Source: Pictodentalium vernedei (taxonomy: Eukaryota > Mollusca > Scaphopoda > Dentaliida > Dentaliidae). From it: a stretch of 64,000 nt of DNA. Where the stretch lies: NCBI GenBank assembly GCA_031216915.1, contig CM062294.1, forward strand, positions 162,953,455-163,017,454, read 5' to 3'. How positions within the stretch are numbered: the stretch's first letter is position 1; each line of letters begins with the position of its first letter. A program made the position numbers and the translations under genes. The notes under the pieces were generated by a model. It made no database searches. It worked only from the letters and a program-made list of their open reading frames with translations, and had not been told where the DNA came from. Shown here in pieces: positions 22,160 through 33,654 of the stretch.

Positions 22160-24561
22160 ATTTAGTACCTTATAGAAGTAATGATTAAAATTAATCCACT
22201 CAGTAATATGTAGTCTTGGACTGCTCTGAAAACTTCAGCATTTCTGAGTTGCTCAATCTTTCCGAACCAAAGAGAAGCATAGAGAGATCGACGTTGAACG
22301 ACAGAACATTAATGGTGGAATTACGAGCATCAGAATACAGTGGACAGTGCAATACGAAATGGTCAGTTGTTTCGTACTCACCACACTAACAGGATGGAGA
22401 GGCTGAGAGGTGATTATTGTATAAGTGGGCGTTAATTCGACTACAACGCAACCTTAATCTACAATGGTATATTTGAGCTGGTCGAGATTTGGCTGCACAG
22501 TAAAATGACGGTGAACGTCGGCAGCCATTATTTAAGAAACTCTTAAAATGTCTAATGGAGGAGTTATTTCTCACCGGAATAGAAGAGCTATTCCACCGGT
22601 TGGTAACGGAAGGGACGAATGGAGCCTGGTACAGGTTTGTGTGACATAGCGGAATACGATGATTTCGATTGGATCGAAGATAATGGTCTTGACTGATGGA
22701 TGATGTAATGGGTGGTACCTTGCTGGAGATGTATTAGGGTGTAAACTGATGATACATTTTAAAGAATTGGAGAAGCTTGTGCTTCCGGCGTCTTTCTTGG
22801 AGAGTGTTCCAACATGTTTCAGTATAAAGTGAGGGACTGCTGGCACTTGTGGTGGCGCCAGTAATTATTCTTGCTGCAGCAAAATGGATTTTTCTAAGCC
22901 TGCTGCTTTAGTTATTGAACAGTTGTCCCAAACACAGTCTGCATACTCCAAGAGGGGCCTAATAAATGCAAAGTATATTTTTTCTTACGATCGAGGGTGA
23001 ACTTATGCAATCTTATCATATCTATACGGATCCACGCTTTGGAGCTGATGTGTTCTATATGATTGTTCCATGTACAAGTGCTATTGAAGAGATTACCCCG
23101 AGGTGCCTGTGCTCAATAACTTCAGAGATTTGGCTTCCCCCTAGGTATAAGGGTGGGGTGTTGATTGGTTGGGTTTACGTGTTATGAGCATAGTTTCTGT
23201 TTTTTTGAGGATTGAACTCAAACAGCCATGTTTTAGCCCAGTGTTCAATTGTTGCCATGTCACGGTTGATCAATATCGAAGCCCGATCAGAGTTTCAACT
23301 CTGAGATATAGTGATGTGTCGTCTGCGAAAAGACTATACTGCTAAGTAAGTTATCGGTGATGTCGTTAATATAGATAAGAAACAGCAGAGGACCAAGGAT
23401 TGACCCTTGGCGAACACCAGAATTGATAGGTCTCCAGGAGGATGTCTTGGAGGCTATCAAGACTCGTTGATATCTATCAGAGATATAAGATTTCCAGAAG
23501 AGGAGAAGATCTCCTGAAATACCTATCATCTTGAGATTGTGGATAAGACCGACATCACAAAACACAACCCACACTTCTTTGCCTTCATCAAGAGCATGAC
23601 AGAACTCATCATAAATATCTGTTAATTACAGGGCCGTTGAGTCGCCTGGAGTGAAACCTAATTGGCATTGACACAGAATGTTATTTTCAATCAAATACTA
23701 CCAAAGTCGTTTGAAAATGCACTTTTCAAATACTTTACCAACACAGCAAATCAGTGAAATTGGACGGTAATTTGAAACCATGATTGAAGGACATTTATTC
23801 AAGACGGGTATGACGTTGGCTTTTTCCATTTAGAAGGAAAATATGAATTATTTAGTAAGATATTGAAGATTTTTGTGAGTGTTTCGCCCAGGGAACGACT
23901 ACATTCCTTTAGGAGACGCTGACTTATCAGATCTGGACCTGATGCTTTGGAGAGTTTTATAGATTTGATTGCTTCATGGATTTCGCTACTTTGAAGGCAT
24001 ATACTGTCAGTTGTTTGTGGAACGCGGGTCGAGGAGTCTTGCAAGGAGGCATTAGAGTCATCAACAGAAGAGATGGAACAGAAGTACTCATTAAATACTT
24101 CGGCTTTTTCTTCGTTAGTGGAGTACATTTTGTTCAAATGGTGAATGGTCGGAAGCCCTGAGACATTGTTTCCAATGAATGATTTTAGGGTTTTCCACCA
24201 CGGGGACGAAGGGGTATTAGGGTTACTTGGTGTTTTCTGAACTTTTGATATATACGCAGCTTTCGCCTCCCTAACAGCTGATACAACTTCTTTCCGTTTG
24301 CGTTTATAATTCGCCCAGGCATGTGGTAGATCCGAACGCTTAGCTACATGACATAAACGTTCCCTCTGCCTTATCAGTAGGCGTATCTCGTTGTGCATCC
24401 ATTTAGACTGATTTGACCTTGACGTAATGATTTTGTTTGGTATGTGTTTTGATGCTGTTTCAGTTAGCTTAGCAGTGAAGTCAGAGACTATTGTATCTAA
24501 ACATGGCTTATTAAAGAGAGTGCCCCACTGTGCGTCAGTAAGGGCCATGTTTAAGTCCTCG
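22160..24561 (-). pseudogene. LINE ORF, reverse transcriptase and C-terminal region
   Basis: Resumes at VYEDLNMALTDAQWG just beyond the MITE at 24564. Residues decoded at 23799-24561 are the linker and first RT block (IKSIKLSKASGPDLIS). 23287-23574 holds the palm entry GLIHNLKMIGISGD, GVRQGSILGPLLFLIYINDI, then a shift into LFADDTSLY, whose catalytic aspartates are intact at 23317-23329. After that the frame breaks repeatedly until the end, where LRLRCSRINAHLYNNHLS and the CGEYETTDHFVLHCPLY zinc-binding pattern are readable near 22300-22470. The RT core is well preserved but not continuous, so the copy is inactive. Confidence 0.85.
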
Positions 24562-24563
24562 TA

Positions 24564-24692
24564 CACTCTAAATTGGTTGGGTTAAAATCAACCCAAATCG
24601 ACTGGGTTGAGTGAATATGAACCCAATTTGGGTTCATATTCACTCAACCCAGTCGATTTGGGTTGATTTTTAACCCAACCGATTTTAGAGTG
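24564..24692. mobile_element. 129-bp palindromic MITE with TA target duplication
   Basis: Lies inside the LINE between the endonuclease and the linker. The ends CACTCTAAA and TTTAGAGTG are flanked by TA on both sides. The arms (ggttgggtt-aaaatcaaccc and the gactgggttgagtgaata block) are near-perfect complements and meet at aacccaa/ttgggtt around 24628. Removing it together with one TA restores the LINE reading order (YPQGNY then VYEDLNM), so it landed after the LINE. The TA duplication suggests a Tc1/mariner-type transposase. Confidence 0.9.
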
Positions 24693-24694
24693 TA

Positions 24695-25827
24695 ATTCCC
24701 TTGGGGATACAACCATACACGCCTCTTCAATCTTAGAGGCTGTGGCTTTGAAAATGCTATTTCAATATAAATTGGACAATGGCAGCGAATTAGGTCAGGG
24801 GTTATTGGGTCTAGCACCTCACTTCCTAGTACACTGATGGAGCTGTTAACAGCGAAGAGATCAATTAGGGAAGCAGACGTCTCGGTAAAACATGTCGGTT
24901 CATTAATAACCTGTCTTAAGTTAAAATAATCAGTTATATCCTTGAAATTGCTTCGTGGAGAGTTGTTCTGGTTGTCGTCTTTAAATTCACCAGTTATATC
25001 TAAACTTGAAGTTGCCGTATCTTTTGCTTTGTCGATAGAAGCAGAGATGGTATCCCACATGTCTACGGGGCTATTGGGTGGGCGGTAGAAGACACCTCCG
25101 TTTTTGGCATTTCAAGATCATTTCTGCGCCGGAAGCCTATATTGTCTTTAATATAAATGACGACACCACCACCCCCCCCCCCCCTCCTTGGCGAGCGATC
25201 GAACCTCAATGGTTCTTGGAACCCGTGGATCAAAATATCAGATGTTAAGTCAGTGCTTTGCAGCCAAGTCTCGGTGAACGCTAGTGCATCTTCCCATGAT
25301 TATTCACACTGTGTGATGTCTAGTTTGGGCTTTAGGCTTTATATATTGAGATGAAAGATTTTTAATGTATTCGACGTGTTTGCTAGGTTTACGTAACTTG
25401 GCCCGAAGTTAGTCTCAACATCGCCTGACACAATCAGAATCATAGTCAGGACTGTAGCTATAGGCAACAGCAGGTAGGCATCACGAGTCCTAGATATTAA
25501 TTTAGAAAACCGTGGTAATAGCGAGGATCCCTCGTACTTGGGTGAGTTTGCCGATGAGAGAAACAGCAACGATGGTGGAGCACCAAGATTCAAGTCGAGC
25601 CCAATTCTCGATGGTTCAGTAGTAGCACTGTATCCCACGTTGGATAGAAAGAACAGGACAGCCATGATTGAAAAACATTCAAGTAGTTGACCACCTTCAC
25701 ATCGCCAGTACAGGTATGAAAAAGCACATATGGATGCATGTTTTGTTAATCTATGTTTTAGACTGCGCCAGTAAACTGCTGTGATGAATGTACCGATCCG
25801 AGCACGATGTACTGCAATACTACTCAT
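24695..25827 (-). pseudogene. LINE ORF, N-terminus, 2A-like motif and endonuclease
   Basis: From the ATG at 25827 the first 130 or so residues have no recognised domain. Then comes a hydrophobic run (AYLLLPIATVLTMILIVS) and GDVETNFGP at 25399-25425. This matches the 2A ribosome-skipping consensus D-V/I-E-x-N-P-G-P except that the first proline is F. The endonuclease starts at once with LKIFHLNI, where a stop breaks the frame (near 25339). FTETWL is readable in a shifted frame near 25290, and the C-terminal part (LIDLFAVNS, RCHCPIYIEI) is open at 24700-25060. In known relatives the skipping separates a short N-terminal peptide from the enzyme; here the missing proline should stop it. Confidence 0.8.
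25173..25184. repeat. Poly-C tract in the LINE endonuclease
   Basis: A 12-base C run with nearby ccaccacc, in a part of the LINE where the frame is lost. Confidence 0.9.
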
Positions 25828-25860
25828 TATGTAACTTTCTGATGATGATATATGTTTAGT

Positions 25861-27200
25861 ATGTTTTGTAGTTGGGTTTCAGTAACATTCATTGGTAACA
25901 CGAGCATTATGTATTGGTATTGGAAACAAGTTGTGTTTAGGTTAGCTTCGCGACTAAAGAGGTGAGAAACAAAAGTGTGAGGAAAGAGGTGTAAGCCAAA
26001 CATGAAGAAGATTAAATACAACATACTGAGGTAATAAGAAATAATATTTTAACCTGCTCGCAAAATGTCGCTCATCGAATGCTGTGAAGTGGATATCTCC
26101 GTCTAGTTGTGTAGGGATCACGATTATATGGATTTGAACAGTAATCGGTAGTTGTCGGCAATAGTTGGGCAAGGGGCACCATTAGAAGCACAGACAATGT
26201 GGCAAGTAATGATGTACCTGTGCTTCATAGAGCGCCCATACGCGCAAATCAACGCAAGCATATCTGTAAGAATATACCACTTATTTACACAAATGCATGC
26301 ATTCATATGCATAACATATGTACATATGCGCTACACACATATCAGTATACACAAACATACATACCCAGGACATATGTAACTTCCTAACCATACGCGTACA
26401 TGTATACATTTATCTCACAATCGGGGCGTTTTTGCACTGTTACGAAACTAAAGTTTAATGTATCTGGGGCCCTTGTTCCGAATCCGTATCAAGGGCCCCT
26501 GATACAAGCGCGTGATTCTGCTGCTGCTGCTAAAACAACGGCATTAATATCATTTTTCGATCGCTTCGCGTTTTTCCCTTCACAGAAAACAATATTAGGT
26601 GAGGCGAAGCCGAACCTAATATTCTTTTCTCTGAGCCGTATATGACACTGTATCTGCCAATTAAACGCCCTGTAACGTATTTATTATGCACGGCATGCTA
26701 AAATGTCACTGGGGAAATTAACTCAACGAATAGTTAAATTATGCACACTTTTCGGCATCTTGGGCTGGTTTGTAGCCTATTATTGGGATTTTCCTGAACG
26801 CTCGGGTTGAGGCTTCTCTCTTGAAGTTAAAGGATTAGCTTTCGCTATGAAATGTGAAAAACTCCACCTCAATAAACTATGAACGGCATATTTTAAAATA
26901 CAATAAACCTTTACACCAAAAGGGATATTTAATTCACCAGTAATTGTTGCAAAAGTTACAACCAAATTCACGTTGACGAAACACACAGTTGCTCCACTTC
27001 GCAAGACAGTATTCAGTAAAGTGAATCCCAGTGACGTAATTTTCTCTGAAGTGTGTCGTCATCACTGACCTCAATATGGAGATCAATGAACGCTATTCTA
27101 TTTTTCAATTTGCGTCTTTCCATCGGTAAGGCAAATGAAAAAGTTCCTCTTAAAATAGTTTTACAACACATTTTGCGGTCAATATTGTGAGATAAATGTA
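25861..27200. other. Unassigned DNA with a small palindrome and a repeat
   Basis: Positions 26461-26509 form a short hairpin (gtatctggggccctt / aagggcccctgatac). Positions 26575-26700 resemble 60300-60415: gaggcga, gccgaacctaatattc and aattaaacgccctgtaacg against gaggc, gccgaatattttg and aactaaacgtcccgtaatg. This marks a dispersed repeat with undefined ends. Around 26290-26350 there is a weak ACATATG-rich stretch. No gene seen. Confidence 0.5.
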
Positions 27201-27201
27201 T

Positions 27202-27352
27202 CATCACCACGGTGTGTGTCTCCGGAAATTCTGATCAAGTCTCGTTGTAGGCAGAGAATCGCATTTCGACTCGCCCTAACGGGCTCGTCGAAATACTATT
27301 CTATTCCAACTCGACGTGATCTGAATTCCCGGCGACGCACACTGTGGTGATA
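27202..27352. mobile_element. Palindromic foldback element, 151 bp
   Basis: The arms atcaccacggtgtgtgtctcc and its imperfect complement ggcgacgcacactgtggtgat close a foldback whose inner hairpin is atttcgactcgccc / gggctcgtcgaaat near 27270-27295. It has the appearance of a MITE. The flanks (gtatc / gataat) leave the target duplication uncertain. Confidence 0.7.
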
Positions 27353-28039
27353 ATCTGTATATACCATCTAAGCATAATCATCCTAAAATTAAATGCCACC
27401 GGAGAAATAATCAAGTTAAAGTAACTTATAGGGAGAGCTATATTTAACCAAGATACTGGAAGTAGGTAAGACTTTTAATGCGTCATCACTACAACTTTAG
27501 GTTAACCATGAGATAAAACAGCCACGATCACAGAAGGGACAGACAGAAGATACACTTTAGCAGTGATTGGTTGGACACAAGTACGACTGTCAGGAAGTCA
27601 TGTAGATTCAACAATCTTTTGTAGGATACAATTCCGTATGTATATCAGCAATGACAAGTAATATTGCGCTGGATTCAACAGTGGATATGTAGCCCTTACG
27701 GAAACCTAAGGTTATTTAGAGAGAACCAGGCAGACCCTTTCCCCCGCGAAAATGTCGAAACTTGACGGAAAGGGTTGTCTAATGTATGTTCAGTGTAGAG
27801 CTACACTCCAAGTGGGAACCGTCCCACTTTCTTGTTTTCCATCTTGCAACAAAGTAGGACTTGCAAAGTTGCACAAAAAAACAACAAAAAAAAACAGACT
27901 CTTATACACTGTATATACTTACGTACGTACATACTTGATATTTTTCCGGAAAAAAACCAGTGGCAGGGCGTCTCAGTTGACTGCAGAATCGGATGGCAGG
28001 CGTTCTCACACACTGCTTATTGTGTAGCGGTTTCGGAGA
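27353..28039. other. Unassigned DNA
   Basis: No gene or repeat recognised. The frames at 27752-28077 overlap in different phases across an A-rich run and are not credible. Confidence 0.4.
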
Positions 28040-28800
28040 AGGACATGGCTGTTATGCCCATGGGCACTCATCAATAAGTTGTAACAGCACAAATTAAAAT
28101 GAGAAATCTACTATTTGTGCTTGATTGAATATTAGATACGACCAGGAAAAATTATGAGTTCTCCTCTGGTACCCTCACCTTTGAAAGCCTAGATATTGGT
28201 CTATAGCACCCAACCAGATGTAACATCAGCCACCATATGCTTCCAACTTGCTATTCAAAAGTATGTTCAATTTCAAATTATTGGAGGATGTTCACAGACA
28301 CTCACCAACAAGATGTAATAACACAACTTTAATTATTGGTTTTTCGTCTCATATCCTTATTTATTGAAAGTCTTGATAGTGGCTTCCTGCACGCAACCAG
28401 TTGGAATATTTGCCACAAAATTTTGTCATCGAATGAGGCCAAGGGTGCCCATAAGCAGCCATGTGCTGGTCTGCCATCATATTTCAGACACTGTTATCCA
28501 AAACTGTGTTTTGTTGTACATTATTGGAGAGTGACCATGGACACTATCCAAGAAGTTGCAACAACACAAACTGAGACGAGTAAAACACTTTATGTTTGAT
28601 TGAATATGAGACATGAACAGGTAGAATAATGCACCCCCCCCCCCCCCCCCCCCGTGCCCTCACATTTGAAAGGCCTGATATATATAATTTCGGTTACTGA
28701 GGACAGAAATTGTTATTCCAAATTTTGTTACTTCACAAATTACCAGAGATCGCCCACCGGTACTCACAAATAAGTTGCAATACTACAGATTTGAATGAGT
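28040..28800. repeat. Cluster of decayed TTAA-3 MITE relics
   Basis: Three or four tandem, strongly diverged pieces of TTAA-3. Each has a version of the internal hairpin (attggaggatg, attggagagtgacc, cccatgggcactcat) and the following aagttgtaac-acac stretch at about 28060, 28265, 28520 and 28725. One end is clear at 28372-28412 (gtcttgatagtggcttcctgcacgcaaccagttgg). A C run of about 21 lies at 28633-28653. Confidence 0.6.
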
Positions 28801-28809
28801 AAAATACCA

Positions 28810-28945
28810 TCTGAGTTTGAATGAGTCGCTTTATTGGTATATGAATGTGGAATGGGCACTTCATACAACTTCACACCCATCCCACATTTATACTCCTTAA
28901 CTTAATAAGCCCATCCCACATTCATGCTCCGAAAAAGTGACTGAT
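28810..28945. mobile_element. Foldback element, copy 1
   Basis: Inverted arms gtcgctttattgg-atatgaatgtggaatggg and cccatcccacattcatgctccgaaaaagtgac. The same arms (cactttatcggattatgaatgtgcgatggg, and complementary ccaccattcatactcc) occur at 34308-34432, so this is a family and not a chance hairpin. Confidence 0.65.
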
Positions 28946-29203
28946 GATTCAATTCAATTGTTATAATTTTAGTCAAAGTATTTGGTTGTACTATAATGTG
29001 CCTTTACGCGACCGAAGCTTCCGTCATTTATACCACTGCAGCCATATAAACTTTTGAGCACACGAACAGTTTTGTTTTTTTTATAATTTTTAACATGGAC
29101 TAATACACGCGGTCTCGAATACTGAAAAGAAAAATCCGAATGATCAACCCACGGGAATACCAATAACACCCACCTGCATCAGTTACTATTAATTAATTGC
29201 AGC

Positions 29204-29578
29204 AGTGCGAGCGAGATGGCTGAGTGGTTGTGGATTTGCGCTTGAAACCAAGAAGTCCACGGTTCGATCCCTGCCAGGGATTACTGCTTTTTGTCCTTGG
29301 ACACGGCACTTAACCCCGATATCCCACATGCGGGCACTGTGGCGCTGTGTACTGAGGGCTACTGCACGTCGATGGTGCACCTATCTTCAGCCAATGCTAA
29401 TCCTGCTTGTGTGGAGTTAAGTTGGGAGTCTGACAGTTGCCCGCTGTTACTCGGTGGTACTCCGGCTTCCTCCCACTGTAAAGCTGTCCGACACGAAGTG
29501 ACACTGGTTGCCGAAAGTGTCGTTAAACTCCAATAAATAAATAATAAGTAAATAACTAAGTAAATAAATAAATAAATT
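29204..29578 (+). mobile_element. SINE with a tRNA-Leu/Ser-like head
   Basis: Head at 29207-29280: A box TGGCTGAGTGG, B box GGTTCGATCCC, with a long variable region as in class II tRNAs. The body (ccttggacac, gggcactgtggcgctgtgtac, cctgcttgtgtggagtta, gaagtgacactgg, gaaagtgtcgttaaac) is the same as in the other SINEs, and the tail is AAATAAAT repeats. The head differs from those of 16665 and 40828, so at least two tRNA heads share one body. Confidence 0.85.
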
Positions 29579-30790
29579 GCAGCATTGGGCACGCTCATAA
29601 TTTTGTATTTTACAAACAGGCGTGGCAAAGCAAAAAATATTCATAAGATAGGAAAATTATTTACCAGGTAATACAAATATTATTTATTCCCGATTATACA
29701 GACACACCAACAACTGTGTATATCAACTACAATAAGTTATTATGCAAATCCCATGTTGGTGTACCCCTCTACATTTGGATGGTCCGCATTATCACCACAC
29801 TCATCCACTCCTCGTGCTGAACAAAGCCACTTTTTTGTGTTTTTTATGTTTGTTTAGGTGGGATGGGGAGATTGTTTGTTTTTTTTGAGGGGTTGAGGGG
29901 GGGGGGGCGTGGGGAGTGCACTGCCTTGTATTTCCAAAAAGACTGTGCGCTTTGAAAACTGTGTATGTCCCACGTTGGAGGCACCCGATAATTCATATGC
30001 AAAATAATAATAGAATAATTGTACTTTTGAGAGGAGTTTTCTTTTTCTCCTTCAGTATATAGAAACGTGTTTCGAAAGCTTGTAATGTTCTAAAAACATT
30101 AACACAAACAAATCGTAACCAATCACGCGGTCGTATTGTGCAGCTGCAGGATACAGATGTTGTATCAGGGTGTCCCTGATACATGCTGCATTCAGGTAAT
30201 TATGAAAACAATAAATACACGAATAGAAAAAATAAATGTATTTTTTAAAAAGATACATTTAGTGCAGCGCGTATGTTGCATAAGTAATGACACATTTCCG
30301 GTATATCACTGAAATACAATATATGTATTCATCTTACAACAAATATGCATTTCCACGATACAAGTAAAAAAGTCTAGGCAAAATACAAATCTATACTGAG
30401 GACAGCAACCACATGTGCAATCATTCGATTCAGAATGAGAACGTTTTTTTTTACATGCACTCATCATTGGTATCCGGTTATTGAACATTTCTAGGTCAAT
30501 GTTTTTGATAACAGTACTTAAATGGTAAATAAATCTCGAGCTGAATGAAATAAATTTGACATCTTTTTTTGCCATGGTGATATTTTTATACATGTCAACT
30601 ATGCGCTAATCATAAAAAAATAAAACAAAGAAAAACACACCTGAAACTCTACTATAAACTTCGGAGGTTATAGTATAAGTAGAACAAGGATTACGTCACG
30701 CACAGCATAAGGTCCCTAGACCATGACGTCATGATTTTTATTCACACCAAAATCAGATTTTCGTTGCTGAATGATTGTCAAAAAGACGTC
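29579..30790. other. Unassigned DNA
   Basis: No gene recognised. A G run of about 12 is at 29896-29907. A segment near 30365-30450 resembles 4815-4895, probably an old dispersed repeat. Confidence 0.4.
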
Positions 30791-31396
30791 TTAAACCCTT
30801 TACCCAACGTAACGACCAAAGCCGGCCAGCTCTATTCACAAAACACACCATTCAATTTTCATTATTTTTTTCATTTTTGTCCCTAAAACATATCTTATGA
30901 CCCCTCATTGGAAGGATCTCAGGGAGCTCGTTCAAATGAGGGGTCATAAGCTATGTTTTTGACGCAAAAATGAAAATAATTAGTTATTCAAAAATTTTAT
31001 TTGCAAGTGTCGTCTGTCTTTCGTGTTAGTTTAAACAATATTTATTTCAAAATTTCTTCACTATATACAATTTCTAACAATAATCTATGGTGTGGATTCG
31101 GCAGTAAGCTAACAGCTTATAAGTGACCGTCTCCACTCACATGACAGTTACAAAAAACAATGAGAAGACGATGAGAAAGATCTAATCAGTCAAACCTTGG
31201 AAGCTTGTGAACCATTTTCTATTATGAAAGGACAATTGGGAGAACAAATGGAATGAAAAGAAAATATGAGAGATTGAATTTATAACAATGGAATACTGAA
31301 ACCAACTTTCTAGGCAAGGAATAATTACTGGGCTAACAGATAAGCCTGTTCTGAGAATCAATATCCAACCAGCAGAGGGTTAAATGAGTCAATGAC

Positions 31397-31412
31397 CCCC
31401 CCCCCCCCCCCC
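31397..31412. repeat. Poly-C tract in the LINE 3' UTR
   Basis: About 16 consecutive C inside the inserted LINE. Confidence 0.9.
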
Positions 31413-31530
31413 AAACCATTTCCATACTCAATGGAATTCCTAATATATTTCACTACCTGCTACGCTTACCATTAATTTTTATTACTCACAGGCAGAGGAA
31501 TGAGAAATCAAGGTAGGCTAGAGAAAGTTA

Positions 31531-31655
31531 TTAATCCCTTTAGGGCTCACACGGCCGGATTTTCTGTCCAAGACATAATTCCTCCCATTTTAGTATCATT
31601 ATTGGAGGTCTATATGCGGGGTATTGATGATATATTACCAACCACAGTCTGCAGC
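31531..31655. mobile_element. TTAA-5 MITE, half copy
   Basis: Starts TTAATCCCTTTAGGGCTC and contains ggccggattttctgtccaag, cctcccattttagtatc and cagtctgcagccgtc, in the order of the reverse strand of 42216-42466. It ends at the palindrome centre; the other half is missing. Confidence 0.65.
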
Positions 31656-32504
31656 CGTCTTGTAGGATAAACGGGTAGCGTGAAGGAGATAACTGAAGGG
31701 AACTGAAGCTGGCGTCGGCTTGAAATGAATGTTTCTTATGAGTTACAAGCACAGGATTGTAGACTGAGTATTTATATAAGTCAACAGTGACACCAACGCA
31801 GACCACTCGAAAATCACACACGAACCACCCCCACTGCGCACGTAACTCCCAGAAATGAAACTTTTACCTCCAACAATGCACTGTCTCGCGGGTGAGACGT
31901 AGCCCGCGCGCGGGTCCCATACAGGCCGCGGTTATTACACTATCCCGAATGACAATGTAGGATAAAATGCCCCAGGACAAAACGGGGGAAAAGCATAGAT
32001 TGTTTCCTAATTAATGACCGGGGGAATGGTGGTAGGGATGCCTGTGCCTGTGAGTCGAATGCTAATAGAACCACGATGGAAATGCTTTGGCTAGAAGCTT
32101 ATCTGAGATTATTACCTAGGAAGGTGGATGTTGGAGTTGAACTGATATGGAGAATAATAGAGAATAATGTGGTGTAGGGTGTTCTCGTCAGTGATCACCA
32201 ACTTAAGCGTGATGCGGGAATCGCTGCGCGCGGGAGCGAACACAGGAACATCAACAGGTAGGCACGACTTTAAGAAGCATGTATTCGTTTAAAACATTAG
32301 ACGATTATATAGTTTGCCTTAACATGGCCGGATCATCCCACCCACGCGCACACATACGCGTGCATACGCACGCACTTACATGTACACACGTATGCACACA
32401 TACATAAGCGCAGCGTGCGCCTGCCATGCATGCAGTAAACCCAAACAAATAGGCAAAACACATGGTATATATACAAGAGGAATGGATACACAGTTTTATC
32501 GTAG

Positions 32505-32790
32505 TCAGTTAAACCTTCCGGAGCTGAGAATGTACTTCTGTACAGTTTCGAATATTTTACCATTCACGCTAAGACTGTAGAGTTCAGACCCGTACAATAA
32601 TGCATTGCCGTCAGTTTGGTAAGGAAGTTGAGCTATGGTCTTAAAGCGTATTCGAATATATAGAGGGCGTATTAACAAATAGTGATCAACGGTCTCACGC
32701 TCGCCACAGAGATAAAGAGGCGACCCAGCTAGATGATTGTTAAAGAGATGTTCATTAATAGTAATACATCTGAGTCTTAGTCTTGTATCA
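32505..32790 (-). pseudogene. LINE reverse transcriptase C-terminus, truncated
   Basis: Reads LRLRCITINEHLFNNHLAG, then the zinc-binding pattern CGERETVDHYLLIRPLY (the last cysteine, normally HCPLY, is replaced by arginine) and a closing VQKYILSSGRFN. The same order is seen at 22200-22470. The open frame runs beyond 32790 into the host MITE, and that part is not LINE protein. Confidence 0.8.
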
Positions 32791-32815
32791 TCTTTCGTGT
32801 TAGGTAAAGAGTTAA

Positions 32816-33654
32816 AAAGTGTGTCCCATCCCTTCACAGTGCAAACCGGTCAAGAAAGAGAGGATTATTGTTTATTGTAAGATAAATCGTTTATTACCAT
32901 CAAGATTTCACTTCATCATCTCAGAAACCTACATGGTGGTAATAATTTATTTATTTTATTGAGATATTAGGAAAGACCCGAGTTTCATTTTTAATTTCAA
33001 AATACATTTGTAAGTAAGCACGAAACCCCAGAAGAAATCTTACATAAAATACAAAAGATGTGTCCATGATATGAATATTGATTCGAGAGTTCCATGTAGA
33101 TATTTTCGGGCGTTTCTCACGCAATGTAAGATTATTGCCAACAGAAAGGAGGAAAAAAATTAATTCTTTTAGTTTTTCATCTTGGTTATTGAACCAGTTT
33201 CTAATTAAGACACCAATACTTTTTATACAGCTTGTATGGCAGTTTCTTTTTTCTGGGGAAGAAAAGGTAGACAATAATTCAATAGACTGCGATAATCCTT
33301 TTAGCTGATCAATATATCTTTCAAAGGCGTGTAGACATTTTTTCACTTTACAGAGGTGAAAGTTTTTTTATAAAGAAGTGCACATAAACTATTTGTGTCA
33401 TGAAAAGAATAAATCTATTAGAAATCGCCTGCATGGTGCATATATCAAATGCTTCATTATGGGTTGTTATTCATTCCTTAACATAGCTTCGTAAGTATTA
33501 AATGTTTCCTTCCTCTATATATTTCAGATATTGATGAGCTGTGCTCTATTTCCCTCTCTCGCATTCAGTGCCACATTAATAGTTTTTATTGTTGGAATAT
33601 AAATAAACGATTACCAAATTAGTACAACTCGTAACTTCCTTACGATGACCCACC
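32816..33654. other. Unassigned DNA with a 131-codon frame
   Basis: The minus-strand frame at 32951-33346 is open for 131 codons and has a lysine-rich, protein-like look, but I recognise no domain and no second copy. It could be a fragment of a mobile-element protein or chance. Confidence 0.3.

Larger units (their letters stand above)
21492..25860 (-). mobile_element. Non-LTR retrotransposon (LINE) with a 2A-like motif
   Basis: About 4.35 kb on the minus strand: short N-terminal region, 2A-like motif, APE endonuclease, linker, reverse transcriptase, a C-terminal zinc-binding region and a roughly 650-base 3' UTR ending attgtttaaa. The 3' end is set by comparison with the LINE insertion at 31030-32790, which has the same last bases and a similar UTR (for example aagctaa-agctta near 21655 and 31110). 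An in-frame stop lies directly upstream of the ATG at 25827, so the coding start is probably real. The copy is interrupted by a MITE at 24564 and several frame breaks. Elements of this layout are known in CR1-like lineages of sea urchins, amphioxus and molluscs. Confidence 0.85.
31030..32790 (-). mobile_element. 5'-truncated LINE with 13-bp target duplication
   Basis: A 1761-bp insertion bounded by TCTTTCGTGTTAG at 31017-31029 and 32791-32803. On the minus strand it begins inside the RT C-terminus and ends attgtttaaa, matching the 3' end of the 2A-type LINE at 21492. Its long 3' part also resembles that LINE's UTR. A fragment of a TTAA-5 MITE lies inside it at 31531. This is a clean case of target-primed reverse transcription with 5' truncation. 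Confidence 0.85.
30791..32815. mobile_element. TTAA-1 MITE interrupted by a LINE
   Basis: The left end TTAAACCCTTTACCCAACG and the palindrome at about 30885-30965 are on one side; the element breaks at 31029 inside its right end (tctttcgtgttag). The same 13 bases recur at 32791-32803, followed by the missing end gtaaagagttaa. Joined, they make one normal element of about 250 bp. Confidence 0.85.

Noticed and set aside
29207..29280. tRNA-Leu-like sequence, and similar tRNA-like heads at 16945-17005, 34837-34905, 41125-41195 and 60915-60975
   Set aside because: Each is joined to the same SINE body and AAAT tail and has imperfect stems, so they are SINE promoters and not functional tRNA genes.
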